The translations under genes and the position numbers were made by a program. 36,036 nt of DNA from positions 1-36,036 of the forward strand of contig JAUWWQ010000045.1 in NCBI GenBank assembly GCA_030616775.1, read 5' to 3'. Shown piece after piece: positions 16,283-24,992 of the stretch. Origin of the DNA: Planctomycetota bacterium (GTDB lineage Bacteria; Planctomycetota; Phycisphaerae; UBA1845). The notes beneath the pieces were generated by a model. The model searched no databases. It worked only from the letters and a program-made list of their open reading frames with translations, and was not told the DNA's origin. The number at the start of each line of letters is the position of its first letter. The stretch's first letter is position 1.

Positions 16283-17161
16283 ATGGCCATCAATCTGTCC
16301 GAGCTGAAGGATCTGTACCCCTTCGACTCGCACTACCTGAATGTCACCGGCGGGCGCATGCATTATGTTGACGAGGGCAGCGGCCCTGTCGTCATCATGC
16401 TACACGGCAACCCCACCTGGTCATTCTATTACCGGGAGCTGATCAAGGGCTTGCGCGACCGGTATCGGGTAATCGCTCCGGACCATATAGGTTGCGGCCT
16501 TTCCGACAAGCCGCCGGAGTATCCGTATACGCTGGCGACCCACATCGACAATGTTGAACAGCTCATAGACCACCTGGGTCTGCGCGACGTCACTCTGGCT
16601 GTCCATGACTGGGGTGGGCCCATCGGGTTTGGGTGGGCCGGCCGCCACCCCGACAGGGTACGCGGATTTGTTGTGTCCAACACGGCTGCCTTCTCGGGTG
16701 GGCGGACTCCGTTTCGGATCCGGATCTGCCGCTGGCCGATCTTGGGCGAGATCGCAGTGGGCGGATTCAACGCGTTCGCCCGTGCCGCCGTACGCATGGC
16801 TTGCCGTAAGCGGGAGCGCATGACGCCCGAGGTGGTAAGAGGCTACCTGCTGCCTTACGACACGCCTGCCAACCGAATTGCGATCCTCTGCTTCGTCCGC
16901 GACATCCCATTGAACTCCAGGGTACCGAGCTTCCGGGTGCTCAGGCAAATCGAATCGGCCCTACCGCAGTTCCGGGATCGGCCGATGCTTGTATGTTGGG
17001 GTATGAAGGATTTTTGCTTCACGGCTTGGTTTTTGGGGCAATGGATCGAGAGGTTTCCACAGGCTATCGTGCATCGCTTTGAGGATGCCGGCCACTACCT
17101 CCTCGAAGACGCCCATGAGCGGATTCTGCCACTCCTATGTGATTTTCTGCGGCGCCAATAG
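16283..17161 (+). CDS. oleB: OleB-type alpha/beta hydrolase (beta-lactone decarboxylase)
   Basis: 292-residue alpha/beta hydrolase of the haloalkane-dehalogenase type. Motifs: LHGNPTWSFYYREL (oxyanion HGNP-W), DHIGCGLSDKP, nucleophile Asp109 in VHDWGGPIG, His271 in DAGHYLLEDAHE. Asp nucleophile plus position right after oleA identifies OleB, which decarboxylates the beta-lactone made by OleC to the final alkene. It starts 8 nt after oleA and is surely co-transcribed. The oleC and oleD genes are absent from this window, so either they lie elsewhere or this pair acts differently. In isolation it would be called a haloalkane dehalogenase. Confidence 0.82.
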   Translation: MAINLSELKDLYPFDSHYLNVTGGRMHYVDEGSGPVVIMLHGNPTWSFYYRELIKGLRDRYRVIAPDHIGCGLSDKPPEYPYTLATHIDNVEQLIDHLGLRDVTLAVHDWGGPIGFGWAGRHPDRVRGFVVSNTAAFSGGRTPFRIRICRWPILGEIAVGGFNAFARAAVRMACRKRERMTPEVVRGYLLPYDTPANRIAILCFVRDIPLNSRVPSFRVLRQIESALPQFRDRPMLVCWGMKDFCFTAWFLGQWIERFPQAIVHRFEDAGHYLLEDAHERILPLLCDFLRRQ

Positions 17162-17346
17162 GTATGCCTATGACATGCCGTGGGGTGGGCGCGACGGCCG
17201 GTTCTCGGGTATGATCCCGCGATGTCCGTTACTCGGGTTACTGGTTGATGACAGACGGACTACGGCCGGCACGGGGGCCGGCCGCTACACAAGAGATCGG
17301 AATGCCCTTGGTTAATTCAGTCTTCGCATCGTAGGGAGATTTTGGA

Positions 17347-17607
17347 ATGGCTGAACAACTCGTAGGAGTAGTCACGCACTATTTCGGTAAGGCCGGGGTC
17401 GCCGCTATCAAGATCACGGATGGTCAGCTTGATGTGGGCGACACGATCCACATTGTGGGGCACACGTCGGACTTCACCCAGAAGATCGATTCGATGGAAA
17501 TCGAGCGTGCGCCCATACAATCGGCCAAGGTGGGTGACGAGATCGGCGTTCAGGTAGTGGAGCACGCACGAGAACACGATGAAGTGTACCGTGTGTCGCC
17601 TGAGTGA
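17347..17607 (+). CDS. EF-Tu domain 2-like mini protein
   Basis: 86 residues. It is a single beta-barrel of the translation-factor domain II type: VGVVTHYFGKAGVAAIKITD, LDVGDTIHIVGHTSDFTQKI, IERAPIQSAKVGDEIGVQV. The GTPase domain is missing, so it cannot be an elongation factor by itself. Stand-alone proteins of this kind occur in bacteria and archaea, often annotated translation elongation factor-like; their job is unknown. AGGGAG lies about 9 nt before ATG 17347. Confidence 0.8.
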   Translation: MAEQLVGVVTHYFGKAGVAAIKITDGQLDVGDTIHIVGHTSDFTQKIDSMEIERAPIQSAKVGDEIGVQVVEHAREHDEVYRVSPE

Positions 17608-17796
17608 CTCGGGCATCGCGAGTGAGTAATTGGCCGATCCGTTGACGGTGGGGACATGCACGGCCGAGAAGCCCGCGCGTGGTGAAGCACGATCCTGTTA
17701 GGAGGTTGGAGAGACGGTACGCCCATCCTCGTCCGGAAGGCCGGGTTTCACGCAGCATAGTGCCGGGAGCGGAGGAATCGGATAAGGGGCCAAGTA

Positions 17797-18153
17797 GTGA
17801 ACGGACAGCCTCGCATCGACACCTATAGCTTCGGCAGCATCGAGATAAACGGCCGTACGTACACGGCCGATGTTATCATCCTACCCGCAGGGGTGCGAAG
17901 CGACTGGTGGCGTAACGAGGGGCACACTCTCAAGCCGGGCGATCTTTCCGATGTGTTGGAGGCTTCCCCACACGTTGTCATCATAGGGCAGGGAGCCCAT
18001 GGACTTATGAGGGTAACGGAGGAGACGCTCACCTGCCTGACGCAGGCCGGAATCGAACCCGTCTGCGTGCCGACGGCGCGGGCCGTGGAGGTCTACAACG
18101 AGCGCTCCCAGCGAGGCGAGAAGGTGGCGGCTGCTTTGCACCTGACTTGCTGA
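17797..18153 (+). CDS. Mth938-like (DUF498) protein
   Basis: 118 residues from GTG 17797. The pattern ISYSFGSIEINGRTY-type start (here IDTYSFGSIEINGRTYTADV), IILPAGVRSDWWRNEGH, LSDVLEASPHVVIIGQGAHG and AVEVYNERSQRGEKVAAALH matches the Mth938/DUF498 family, a small alpha/beta fold related to NDUFAF3 of complex I assembly. Bacterial members have no firm function. AAGGGG precedes the GTG by about 9 nt. It may be in one transcript with the EF-Tu-like mini gene, though 189 bp separate them. Confidence 0.85.
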   Translation: MNGQPRIDTYSFGSIEINGRTYTADVIILPAGVRSDWWRNEGHTLKPGDLSDVLEASPHVVIIGQGAHGLMRVTEETLTCLTQAGIEPVCVPTARAVEVYNERSQRGEKVAAALHLTC

Positions 18154-18369
18154 CCAGTGTCGCCTGGCCAACAGACTCGAGTTCGCAGGCCCAACAACGA
18201 AATGTGACTGCTTAGCCCTCCGTAAACGCGACGTGGATCGACCTGCCCGGAAAGCCTCAGAACGTCCTCAAGTTATGTGGGGGGCGTCCGATATTATCTT
18301 TGAAGAATCCTGCCTGGTGCCGTGATCCGGCATGTGCGACAGGAGGGACTGAAGAAGAAAGGAACCATT

Positions 18370-21300
18370 ATGAGAGACTATCGTTTGCCAACGCTGGTTG
18401 TTGTTCTTCCGCTAACCATTTCGTTGTCAGCAGTCGGGAATCTGGGAGACTCATCCGAAAGCGAGACAGCCAATGACAAGGTGATGTCAGCGGCGACCTT
18501 TGCCGGTCTCAAGCTGCGCTCGATCGGCCCGGCGCTGATGTCCGGACGGATCGGCGACTTCGCCGTGAATCCCCAGGACCCGAATCATTACTTTGTGGCG
18601 GTCTGTTCAGGCGGGGTGTGGAAGACGACCAACGCCGGAACCACGTGGACGCCGGTGTTCGACAAGCAGGGTTCATACTCGATCGGCTGCCTCACCATGG
18701 ACCCGGACAATCCGAACGTCGTATGGGTGGGAACGGGCGAGAACAACAGCCAGCGCAGCGTCGGGTTTGGGGACGGCGTCTACCGCACACGCGACGGCGG
18801 TAAACACTGGGAGAACCTGGGCCTGAAGGAATCCGAGCATATCGGCATGATCCTCATCGATCCGCGCGACTCGGATATCGTGTATGTCGCGGCCCAGGGT
18901 CCCCTGTGGCGTTCCGGTGGCGATCGGGGCCTGTATAAAACGACCGACGGCGGCGCCACCTGGGAACGAATCCTGCACATCAGCGATGACACCGGCGTGA
19001 ACGAGGTCCACATGGACCCCCGCGATCCGGATGTGCTGTACGCGTCGTCCTACCAGCGACGGCGTCACGTGTGGACGCTGATCAACGGCGGCCCGGAATC
19101 GGCGATCTACAAATCCACCGACGCCGGGGCAACATGGCGGAAGCTCACCAAGGGTCTTCCGAAGGGCGACAAGGGCCGGATCGGTCTGTGCGTTTCTCCA
19201 GCGGATCGGGATGTTGTCTACGCGATTGTGGAGGCCGTAGGCGACAAAGGCGGATTCTTCCGATCCACCAACCGGGGTGAAACCTGGGAGAAACGAAACA
19301 AGTATATGACCACCAGCCCGCAGTATTACAACGAGATTGTCTGCGACCCGGTCAAAGTGGATCGGGTCTACACCCTCGACACCTTTATGCATGTTACCGA
19401 GGACGGCGGCAAGAACTTCAAGCGTGCCCCGCGGCGGCACCGCCACGTGGACGATCACGCCCTGTGGATCAATCCCGACAATAACGATCATCTGCTGGCG
19501 GGGTGTGATGGAGGCATATATGAGAGCTTCGATCGCGGGCAGAATTGGCGTTTCATGTCCAACCTGCCCGTAACGCAGTTCTACCGCGTGGGCGTCGATA
19601 ACTCCGCGCCGTTCTATTACGTGTACGGAGGCACCCAGGACAACAATACTCAGGGAGGACCGTCGCGTACCAGGAGCCCGGCGGGCATCACCAACGAGGA
19701 CTGGTTCATGACCGTCGGTGGGGATGGCTATCAGACCAGGGTCGATCCGGAAGACCCCAACATCGTCTACAGCCTGTGGCAGTACGGCGGCCTCGTGCGC
19801 CATGATCGGCGTAGTGGCGAAGTCGTGGATCTCAAGCCGCGCGAGGCACCCGGTGAGGAACCCTACCGCTGGAATTGGAACACTCCCCTGATCATCAGCC
19901 CGCACGACCACAAGCGTTTGTACGTGGCCGCCAACAAGCTGTTTCGGTCTGACGATCGCGGGAACAGTTGGACCGTCATCAGCGACGATCTGTCGCGTGG
20001 CCTCGACCGCAACGCGCTGGAGGTCATGGGGAAGATACAAAGTGCCGATGCGGTGTCCAAAAACCTGCACACGTCAGCCTATGGGAACTGTGTAGCTCTG
20101 ACCGAATCACCGCTTGTGGAGGGCCTGATCTATGTAGGCACCGATGACGGGTTGATCCACGTGACCGGAGACGGCGGCAAGAACTGGCGACGCATCGCTC
20201 TGTTTCCCGGTGTGCCCGACATGACGTACATCAGTCGACTGGAGGTCTCGCAGCACGATCCCGACACCGTCTATGCGGCCTTCGATAATCACAAGAACGG
20301 AGATTTCAAGCCGTACGTCCTGAAGAGCACCGACCGCGGGGAGACATGGGCTTCCATTGCGGGGGATCTGCCCGAGCGCGACTTCGTATATGCGCTGGCC
20401 GAGGATCACGTGAAGCCCGATCTCCTATTCGCGGGTACCGAGTTCGGTGCCTATTTTACGGTCGACGGTGGAACCCACTGGATCAAGCTTGGCGGCGTGC
20501 CCACCATCGCCGTCCGCGACCTGGCCATCCAGAAACGCGAAAATGACCTCGTGCTGGGCACGTTCGGGCGGGGCTTCTACATTCTGGATGATTACATGCC
20601 GCTTCGAGTGGCCGATGAGGAATACTTGGAGGCTGAAGCGGCGGTGCTCCCGGTGAAGGATGCCCTGCGCTACATCCAGACCAGCCGGCTCGGCGGGTCC
20701 TCGGGCAAAGGATCTCAAGGCGCATCGTTCTATGCGGCCTCGAATCCGCCCTTTGGCGCCGTGTTCACATACTACCTGAAGGAAAAGATCACCACGCAAA
20801 AGGAGCGCCGCAGAGAGGCTGAGAAGAAGGCGGAGAAGGCCGGCAAGTCGGTGAGATACCCGACGATGGAAGAGTTGCGTGCCGAGGATGAGGAAAAAGA
20901 GCCCTCGATCCTGCTGATCGTGCGGAATGATGAGGGCGAGATCTTGCGTCGTATCACCGGCCCCCGTACGAAAGGCATCCACCGGGTTGCGTGGGACCTG
21001 CGGAATCCGTCGCCTTCACCTACCAGACTCAAGGCACCGGCAGACCGACCACCCTGGGCGCGGCCCCCGACCGGACCGCTCGCCTTGCCCGGAACTTACA
21101 CCGTTACGTTGGCCAAGGAGGTCGATGGTGAAGTCACGGAATTGGCCGGGCCGGAGTCGTTCGACGTGGTTCCACTAGAGCTGGCTACCTTCGCTGCCGA
21201 GGATCGTGCCGATGTGATGGCATTCCAGAAGAAGGTGGCCCGCCTGCAACGGGCGGTGCAAGGCGCAGTTAGAGCTGCGGGAGAGGCCCGGAACCGCATC

Positions 21301-21672
21301 GACCATATTCGGAAGGCGTTCCTGGACACACCGGACGCGGATCCCGCGCTGCTCGCCGAGATCCACGAGCTCCGGCAAAGACTTAATGGACTTCTCACAA
21401 AACTGCGCGGCGATCGGACCCGCGGCAAGAGGGAGGAGCCTGCACCGCCCTCCATCAGCCGGCGCGTTCGTATGGCAATGCAGTGGTACGTCACTTCGGC
21501 GCCTACACAGACCCAGCGCGAAGCCTATCAGTACGCGGGTACGGAGTTCACGGAACTGCTGGCCGAGCTGCGCAAGCTCATACAGGAGGACCTCACTGGA
21601 TTGGAGGAGAAGCTGGAAGCAGCCGGTGCACCGTGGACGCCCGGGCGCATCCCGCACTGGGAGATGGAGTAA
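18370..21672 (+). CDS. Large exported Asp-box (BNR/VPS10-like) repeat protein
   Basis: 1100 residues from ATG 18370, which has AAAGGA 6 nt upstream; a GTG start at 18322 would add 16 charged residues before the signal peptide. The signal peptide is about 1-24 (LPTLVVVLPLTISLSAVG). Residues about 50-760 hold many Asp-box units (S/T-x-D-x-G-x-T/N-W: TTNAGTTW, TRDGGKHW, TTDGGATW, STDAGATW, STNRGETW, SDDRGNSW, STDRGETW), folding as one or two beta-propellers (COG4447/VPS10 type, often annotated glycosyl hydrolase). The C-terminal third has a Lys/Glu-rich coiled coil and an Ig-like part. There is no visible catalytic site for a hydrolase; binding of extracellular polymers is a guess. Paralogue at 24993. 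Confidence 0.85.
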   Translation: MRDYRLPTLVVVLPLTISLSAVGNLGDSSESETANDKVMSAATFAGLKLRSIGPALMSGRIGDFAVNPQDPNHYFVAVCSGGVWKTTNAGTTWTPVFDKQGSYSIGCLTMDPDNPNVVWVGTGENNSQRSVGFGDGVYRTRDGGKHWENLGLKESEHIGMILIDPRDSDIVYVAAQGPLWRSGGDRGLYKTTDGGATWERILHISDDTGVNEVHMDPRDPDVLYASSYQRRRHVWTLINGGPESAIYKSTDAGATWRKLTKGLPKGDKGRIGLCVSPADRDVVYAIVEAVGDKGGFFRSTNRGETWEKRNKYMTTSPQYYNEIVCDPVKVDRVYTLDTFMHVTEDGGKNFKRAPRRHRHVDDHALWINPDNNDHLLAGCDGGIYESFDRGQNWRFMSNLPVTQFYRVGVDNSAPFYYVYGGTQDNNTQGGPSRTRSPAGITNEDWFMTVGGDGYQTRVDPEDPNIVYSLWQYGGLVRHDRRSGEVVDLKPREAPGEEPYRWNWNTPLIISPHDHKRLYVAANKLFRSDDRGNSWTVISDDLSRGLDRNALEVMGKIQSADAVSKNLHTSAYGNCVALTESPLVEGLIYVGTDDGLIHVTGDGGKNWRRIALFPGVPDMTYISRLEVSQHDPDTVYAAFDNHKNGDFKPYVLKSTDRGETWASIAGDLPERDFVYALAEDHVKPDLLFAGTEFGAYFTVDGGTHWIKLGGVPTIAVRDLAIQKRENDLVLGTFGRGFYILDDYMPLRVADEEYLEAEAAVLPVKDALRYIQTSRLGGSSGKGSQGASFYAASNPPFGAVFTYYLKEKITTQKERRREAEKKAEKAGKSVRYPTMEELRAEDEEKEPSILLIVRNDEGEILRRITGPRTKGIHRVAWDLRNPSPSPTRLKAPADRPPWARPPTGPLALPGTYTVTLAKEVDGEVTELAGPESFDVVPLELATFAAEDRADVMAFQKKVARLQRAVQGAVRAAGEARNRIDHIRKAFLDTPDADPALLAEIHELRQRLNGLLTKLRGDRTRGKREEPAPPSISRRVRMAMQWYVTSAPTQTQREAYQYAGTEFTELLAELRKLIQEDLTGLEEKLEAAGAPWTPGRIPHWEME

Positions 21673-21744
21673 TAGCAATCCCGGTTTGAGTTTGCCGATT
21701 CGGTCCGTATGTAGCAGGAGCGTCCTCCGTTCTGCTCAGCTCCG

Positions 21745-21762
21745 CGCGGGCTGAAGCCCGCG
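21745..21762. repeat. Palindrome related to the 1120-1210 element
   Basis: CGCGGGCT-GA-AGCCCGCG, a perfect 8-bp inverted repeat followed by GCTCGGC, resembling the left half of the element at 1120-1210. It may act as a transcript-end hairpin for the Asp-box gene, but has no T-run. Confidence 0.5.
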
Positions 21763-21785
21763 GCTCGGCAGTGGGGCGATCGCTC

Positions 21786-21842
21786 TGCCGAGAATCCCTT
21801 CTCGGCACGCACCTCAGGACCGAGAAGGGATTCTCGGTCCAG
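21786..21842. repeat. Paired CCGAGAA/TTCTCGG palindromes, left copy
   Basis: Two hairpins in tandem: TGCCGAGAA-TCCC-TTCTCGGCA (21786-21807) and GGACCGAGAA-GGGA-TTCTCGGTCC (21817-21840). The segment 21806-21842 recurs at 22635-22671 with only two mismatches over 37 bases, in the same orientation, so the PEP-CTERM gene is bracketed by direct repeats. Confidence 0.7.
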
Positions 21843-21908
21843 TTAGGTCCCCGTTTAACAACCTGGTACGCACGGCGGACGCCACGCGACTGGGCGAAGG
21901 AGTTTAGC

Positions 21909-22580
21909 TTAGGGGGATTGGCGGCAGGCTGCCCTACTCTTCTCCCCTGCACGCCTACGCCGAAGCATCCCTAGCGCGGCAGGCCCAAAAAGGACGAGAG
22001 TGGCCGGTTCCGGTACGACCGTCACAGTCAGTACAGTATCAAGCACCAGGAAAGTGTCAGGGTCTTGCGTAAAGGGATCGCTGTCAAATCCTGACAGCAT
22101 GCTGAGCTCAATATTGGAAATGGTCATGACGCTTCCGATCTGAGCGGGGGCGAAGGGTGGGGACTCGTCCAAGATTTCGATTCCCCAAACTTCAATCAAA
22201 GGAAGCGAAAGCGACTCTCCGGGGTACAGTGATACCCCAAGATAACCACTGGGCGTCACTATAAACGGGTCACCGGGATAGGTAGAGGGGTTCCAAAAAC
22301 TAAAGGGAACGTCAAGGACCAATGCCGCGCCGTGATGTCCTAGGTGCCGTCCGGTCGGCCCAAGTGCCTCAAACACTTCGCTTCCCGTATTGGTCATCGT
22401 CGCCCCAATGACCGCGCTCTCCCCTTGGGCAGGCAACGCCCACCCCGGGCTAAAGGGAATTGCGGGCTCAACGGTCAGTTCGCTGGGGCCCCGCAATTCG
22501 AGGATTACGCCCGCCGGAACGGGCTCGACCGCGACCGCAAAACCCAGGAGTGATAGCCGTAATGTTGCGCACCTTCGCAT
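21909..22580 (-). CDS. PEP-CTERM sorting domain protein
   Basis: 223 residues from ATG 22580. Signal peptide MRRCATLRLSLLGFAVAV then EPVPA; beta-rich body with SPGWALPAQGESAVIGATMT and PYPGESLSLPL-like strands; C-terminal VVPEPATLVLFGPAALGMLRRRR, the PEP motif, membrane helix and basic cluster recognised by exosortase. A 13-residue tail after the basic cluster is longer than usual. A GTG start at 22637 is possible, but it falls inside the 37-bp repeat, so I prefer the ATG. No exosortase is in the window, as expected since targets are scattered. Probably exported and processed at the cell surface; function unknown. Confidence 0.75.
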   Translation of the reverse strand: MRRCATLRLSLLGFAVAVEPVPAGVILELRGPSELTVEPAIPFSPGWALPAQGESAVIGATMTNTGSEVFEALGPTGRHLGHHGAALVLDVPFSFWNPSTYPGDPFIVTPSGYLGVSLYPGESLSLPLIEVWGIEILDESPPFAPAQIGSVMTISNIELSMLSGFDSDPFTQDPDTFLVLDTVLTVTVVPEPATLVLFGPAALGMLRRRRAGEKSRAACRQSP

Positions 22581-22634
22581 GGCAGTGCCGTAACTTTCTT
22601 TATCGGGCACAGCCCTTCGTCTTCTAAATAGCTT

Positions 22635-22671
22635 CACGCACCTTAGAACCGAGAAGGGATTCTCGGTCCAG
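22635..22671. repeat. 37-bp repeat, right copy
   Basis: Same orientation copy of 21806-21842: CACGCACCT, then ACCGAGAA-GGGA-TTCTCGGT, then CCAG, with mismatches at two positions only. It lies between the PEP-CTERM gene and the end of the pseudopilin gene. Confidence 0.7.
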
Positions 22672-22695
22672 CAAGGTTGGTCCAGCGACCGTGGC

Positions 22696-23640
22696 CTATT
22701 GGGGCTCGGTCCAAGCCTCGTTTGTGTGGTCGATGGAGAACGGGCGGTTATCTCCGTCGAAGGTTACCACACCGTTGTCGTCCACGTCGTAATGCAAGGA
22801 TTCCAGCGTCTCGCCGGAGCAGTGGCCGTCCACCCACAAGACGCTGCCCCTGCCGCCGTGGCGTTCATGGAGTGCGGTGCGGGCCTCCTGGCCGAGTTTG
22901 TGACCGGCCATCTCGCCGTGCTCAGGGTCAACCCGGGGTGGATCGAGGTTGAATCCCTCGTTGCCCAGGGCATTGATCGAACGCCCGCTCTTGCTGTCGC
23001 CCAGGTCGTTGTCCTCGTAAGAGGCTCGTTGAAGTGGTGGAAAGGAGGCTGCGGTTCCCATGCAATCGGCAACGGCCACACACTCTGACGGCGAGCGAAC
23101 CCAGGAAGATTTTACCGGCCAGTTCTTGTAGGAGGTCAGGTTGTCCTCGTCGAGCAGCCTGGAGTTGCCCAGAAACTGGTAATTGTACCCGTAGGAGCCG
23201 TTGCGCTCGTCGACCCAATGGGGGACTTCGGGGCAGACGTAGATCGTGTCGGCGTAATTCTGGCGATCGCCCGGCTGCCCGAACTTGTCGATGGACGTTT
23301 TGCTGGGCTGCGGATCCTCAAAGGGTGGCAGCCCGACCTGGCTGGCCATCATCGCCAGAAAGCTGGGGCGGTATTTGACACCCCCCACGATGCGGGTGCG
23401 CCAATGGTGGTCATCGATCTTGGGTAGTCTTCCCGGGACGAGGACGTCGCTGTAATCGTTTGCATAAAGAACCAAGCCCTGCCCCAAGGTACGCAGACGT
23501 GCGTTACAGACGGTCGCCTTGGCCTGTCTCCGTGCGCTGGACAGGGCAGGCACCAGGATGGCTACGAGCAATCCGATGATCGCGATCACCACCAGTAGCT
23601 CGATGAGCGTGAAGGCTGCTTTGATACTATGCCTCGGCAA
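22696..23640 (-). CDS. Type II secretion-like pseudopilin with H-X9-DG motif
   Basis: 314 residues. A prepilin leader and helix appears at residues 10-30, FTLIELLVVIAIIGLLVAI, with the cleavage site before F. The C-terminal HGGRGSVLWVDG is the H-X9-DG motif typical of planctomycete pseudopilins (DUF1559-like group), which exist in large families and probably form secretion or surface filaments. I start at TTG 23640 because AAGGAG (23653-23648) sits 7 nt upstream and this gives a proper short basic leader (LPRHSIKAA); an ATG at 23727 would put 38 residues before the hydrophobic helix. It is a solitary gene, without other secretion components nearby. Confidence 0.85.
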   Translation of the reverse strand: MPRHSIKAAFTLIELLVVIAIIGLLVAILVPALSSARRQAKATVCNARLRTLGQGLVLYANDYSDVLVPGRLPKIDDHHWRTRIVGGVKYRPSFLAMMASQVGLPPFEDPQPSKTSIDKFGQPGDRQNYADTIYVCPEVPHWVDERNGSYGYNYQFLGNSRLLDEDNLTSYKNWPVKSSWVRSPSECVAVADCMGTAASFPPLQRASYEDNDLGDSKSGRSINALGNEGFNLDPPRVDPEHGEMAGHKLGQEARTALHERHGGRGSVLWVDGHCSGETLESLHYDVDDNGVVTFDGDNRPFSIDHTNEAWTEPQ

Positions 23641-24130
23641 CGACTCGCTCCTTCCGTCTAAAGCTATGTTCCCAAGCACCGTTGCCGTGTGCAAGCGAGC
23701 GGTAGATGAACTGCGGGATTGGCTCAACGAGAAAACCGGGCTGGTGCTCCGTGGTCAACGTTTACGAACCCGAGAGCACTTGCAGGCATTGCACGCAGCT
23801 CAATCCTTTTGTATACTGTCGGCCGTCGTATGATCCGTTTGTATAAAAACGTCACCGTATGTCGATTCCCGTGTCCATGGTGCTGGGCACACCGACTTTA
23901 GGGTAGGATGGCTCCGTGGCGTGGATTGTTTTCCGCGGTCAAGCCCGGCGAGACGGCGTTGCCAGCGTCGAGGTCGGCGGTGAGGGGAGTAGGATGTGTA
24001 CCTGTCCTGGATGATCCCTCCGCGGGCCCGACGAGAAGTTCTTTTGCACGAGGATGAGTCTGATCCGGTGGTTCGGCTCACCGAAATTCGCCTTGCTTAA
24101 GTAGCTTAACACCAATAAGGAGACCAATGT
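23641..24130. other. Intergenic between divergent genes
   Basis: About 490 bases between the pseudopilin and the LolA-like gene. It contains the pseudopilin RBS, AT-richer stretches around 23805-23860 likely to hold promoters (TTTGTATA occurs twice), and no convincing gene or hairpin. The rightward RBS AAGGAG at 24117-24122 serves the next gene. Confidence 0.45.
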
Positions 24131-24943
24131 ATGTTGCGTAAAGCATCCGTATTGATTCTGTTTGGCGTCCTGATGTGCTGGCGAGTTCCAGTTAACGCCG
24201 GCGAACCCAAGACAGCCGACGACGTGATCGCCAAACACATCGAAGCTATCGGCGGGCGCAAAACGATCGACGGCGTCAAGTCGATGCGAATGAGCGGAAA
24301 ATCGCTGGCCGGCGGCGGCATGGAGATCCCCATTACCATCGAGTACAAGAAGCCGAACAAGGTGCGCATGGAGTTTACCTTCCAGGGTATGACCGGAATC
24401 CGGGCTTACGACGGCAAGACGGGTTGGTTCGTCATGCCTTTCGCGGGCAAGACCGACCCTGAGAAGATGTCCGCAGACCAGGTCGAGATGATTGAGGATA
24501 ACGCCGACCCGTTCGGACCTCTGGTGGATTACAAGAAGAAGGGGCATCAAGTCGAGCTGGTCGGGAAGGACGAGATCGAGGGGTCAGAAGTCTATAAGCT
24601 GAAGGTCACGACAAAGAGCGGGAACACCGAATACTACTTCCTGGACACGGAGTACTTCCTGCCTATTCAGACCAAAGGCAAGCGCACGTTCCAAGGGACG
24701 GAGATCGAGTACACGGTCAGTTACGGCGATTACAAGGAGGTCGGTGGTCTGCTTCTTGCCCATTCCATCCAGCAAGGAGGCATGGGCGGTGACATGACCT
24801 TCGAGAAGGTGGAAGTAAACGTAGACATTCCCGATGACCACTTCACAATGCCGAAGGTCGAGAAACAAGAGGCGGAAACTACGGACAAGGAAAAGCCGGC
24901 AACGATAGACAAGCAGGAGCCTCCCACAAAGGACGAGGGTTGA
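24131..24943 (+). CDS. Exported LolA-like lipoprotein-sorting-type protein
   Basis: 270 residues. Signal peptide about 1-23 (LILFGVLMCWRVPVNA); then DVIAKHIEAIGGRKTIDGVK, the standard opening of outer-membrane lipoprotein-sorting-like (LolA/LppX fold) proteins, followed by regular strands (KVRMEFTFQGMTGIRAYDG, GWFVMPFAG, EVYKLKVTTKSGN, YYFLDTEYFLPI). It ends in a Lys/Glu/Thr/Pro-rich acidic-basic tail of about 30 residues. AAGGAG stands 8 nt before ATG 24131. It is 49 bp upstream of the second Asp-box gene and is likely co-transcribed, so it may help its export or folding; this is inference from context. Similar fold to the 9480 protein. Confidence 0.75.
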   Translation: MLRKASVLILFGVLMCWRVPVNAGEPKTADDVIAKHIEAIGGRKTIDGVKSMRMSGKSLAGGGMEIPITIEYKKPNKVRMEFTFQGMTGIRAYDGKTGWFVMPFAGKTDPEKMSADQVEMIEDNADPFGPLVDYKKKGHQVELVGKDEIEGSEVYKLKVTTKSGNTEYYFLDTEYFLPIQTKGKRTFQGTEIEYTVSYGDYKEVGGLLLAHSIQQGGMGGDMTFEKVEVNVDIPDDHFTMPKVEKQEAETTDKEKPATIDKQEPPTKDEG

Positions 24944-24992
24944 ACGGTCAAGTCAATATCACTATGGTGACAATGATTGAGGGAGAGTCGAA

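Noticed and set aside
18673-20070. 465-codon open frame antisense to the first Asp-box gene
   Set aside because: It is an antisense shadow of a strongly coding GC-rich gene; no RBS or recognisable domain.
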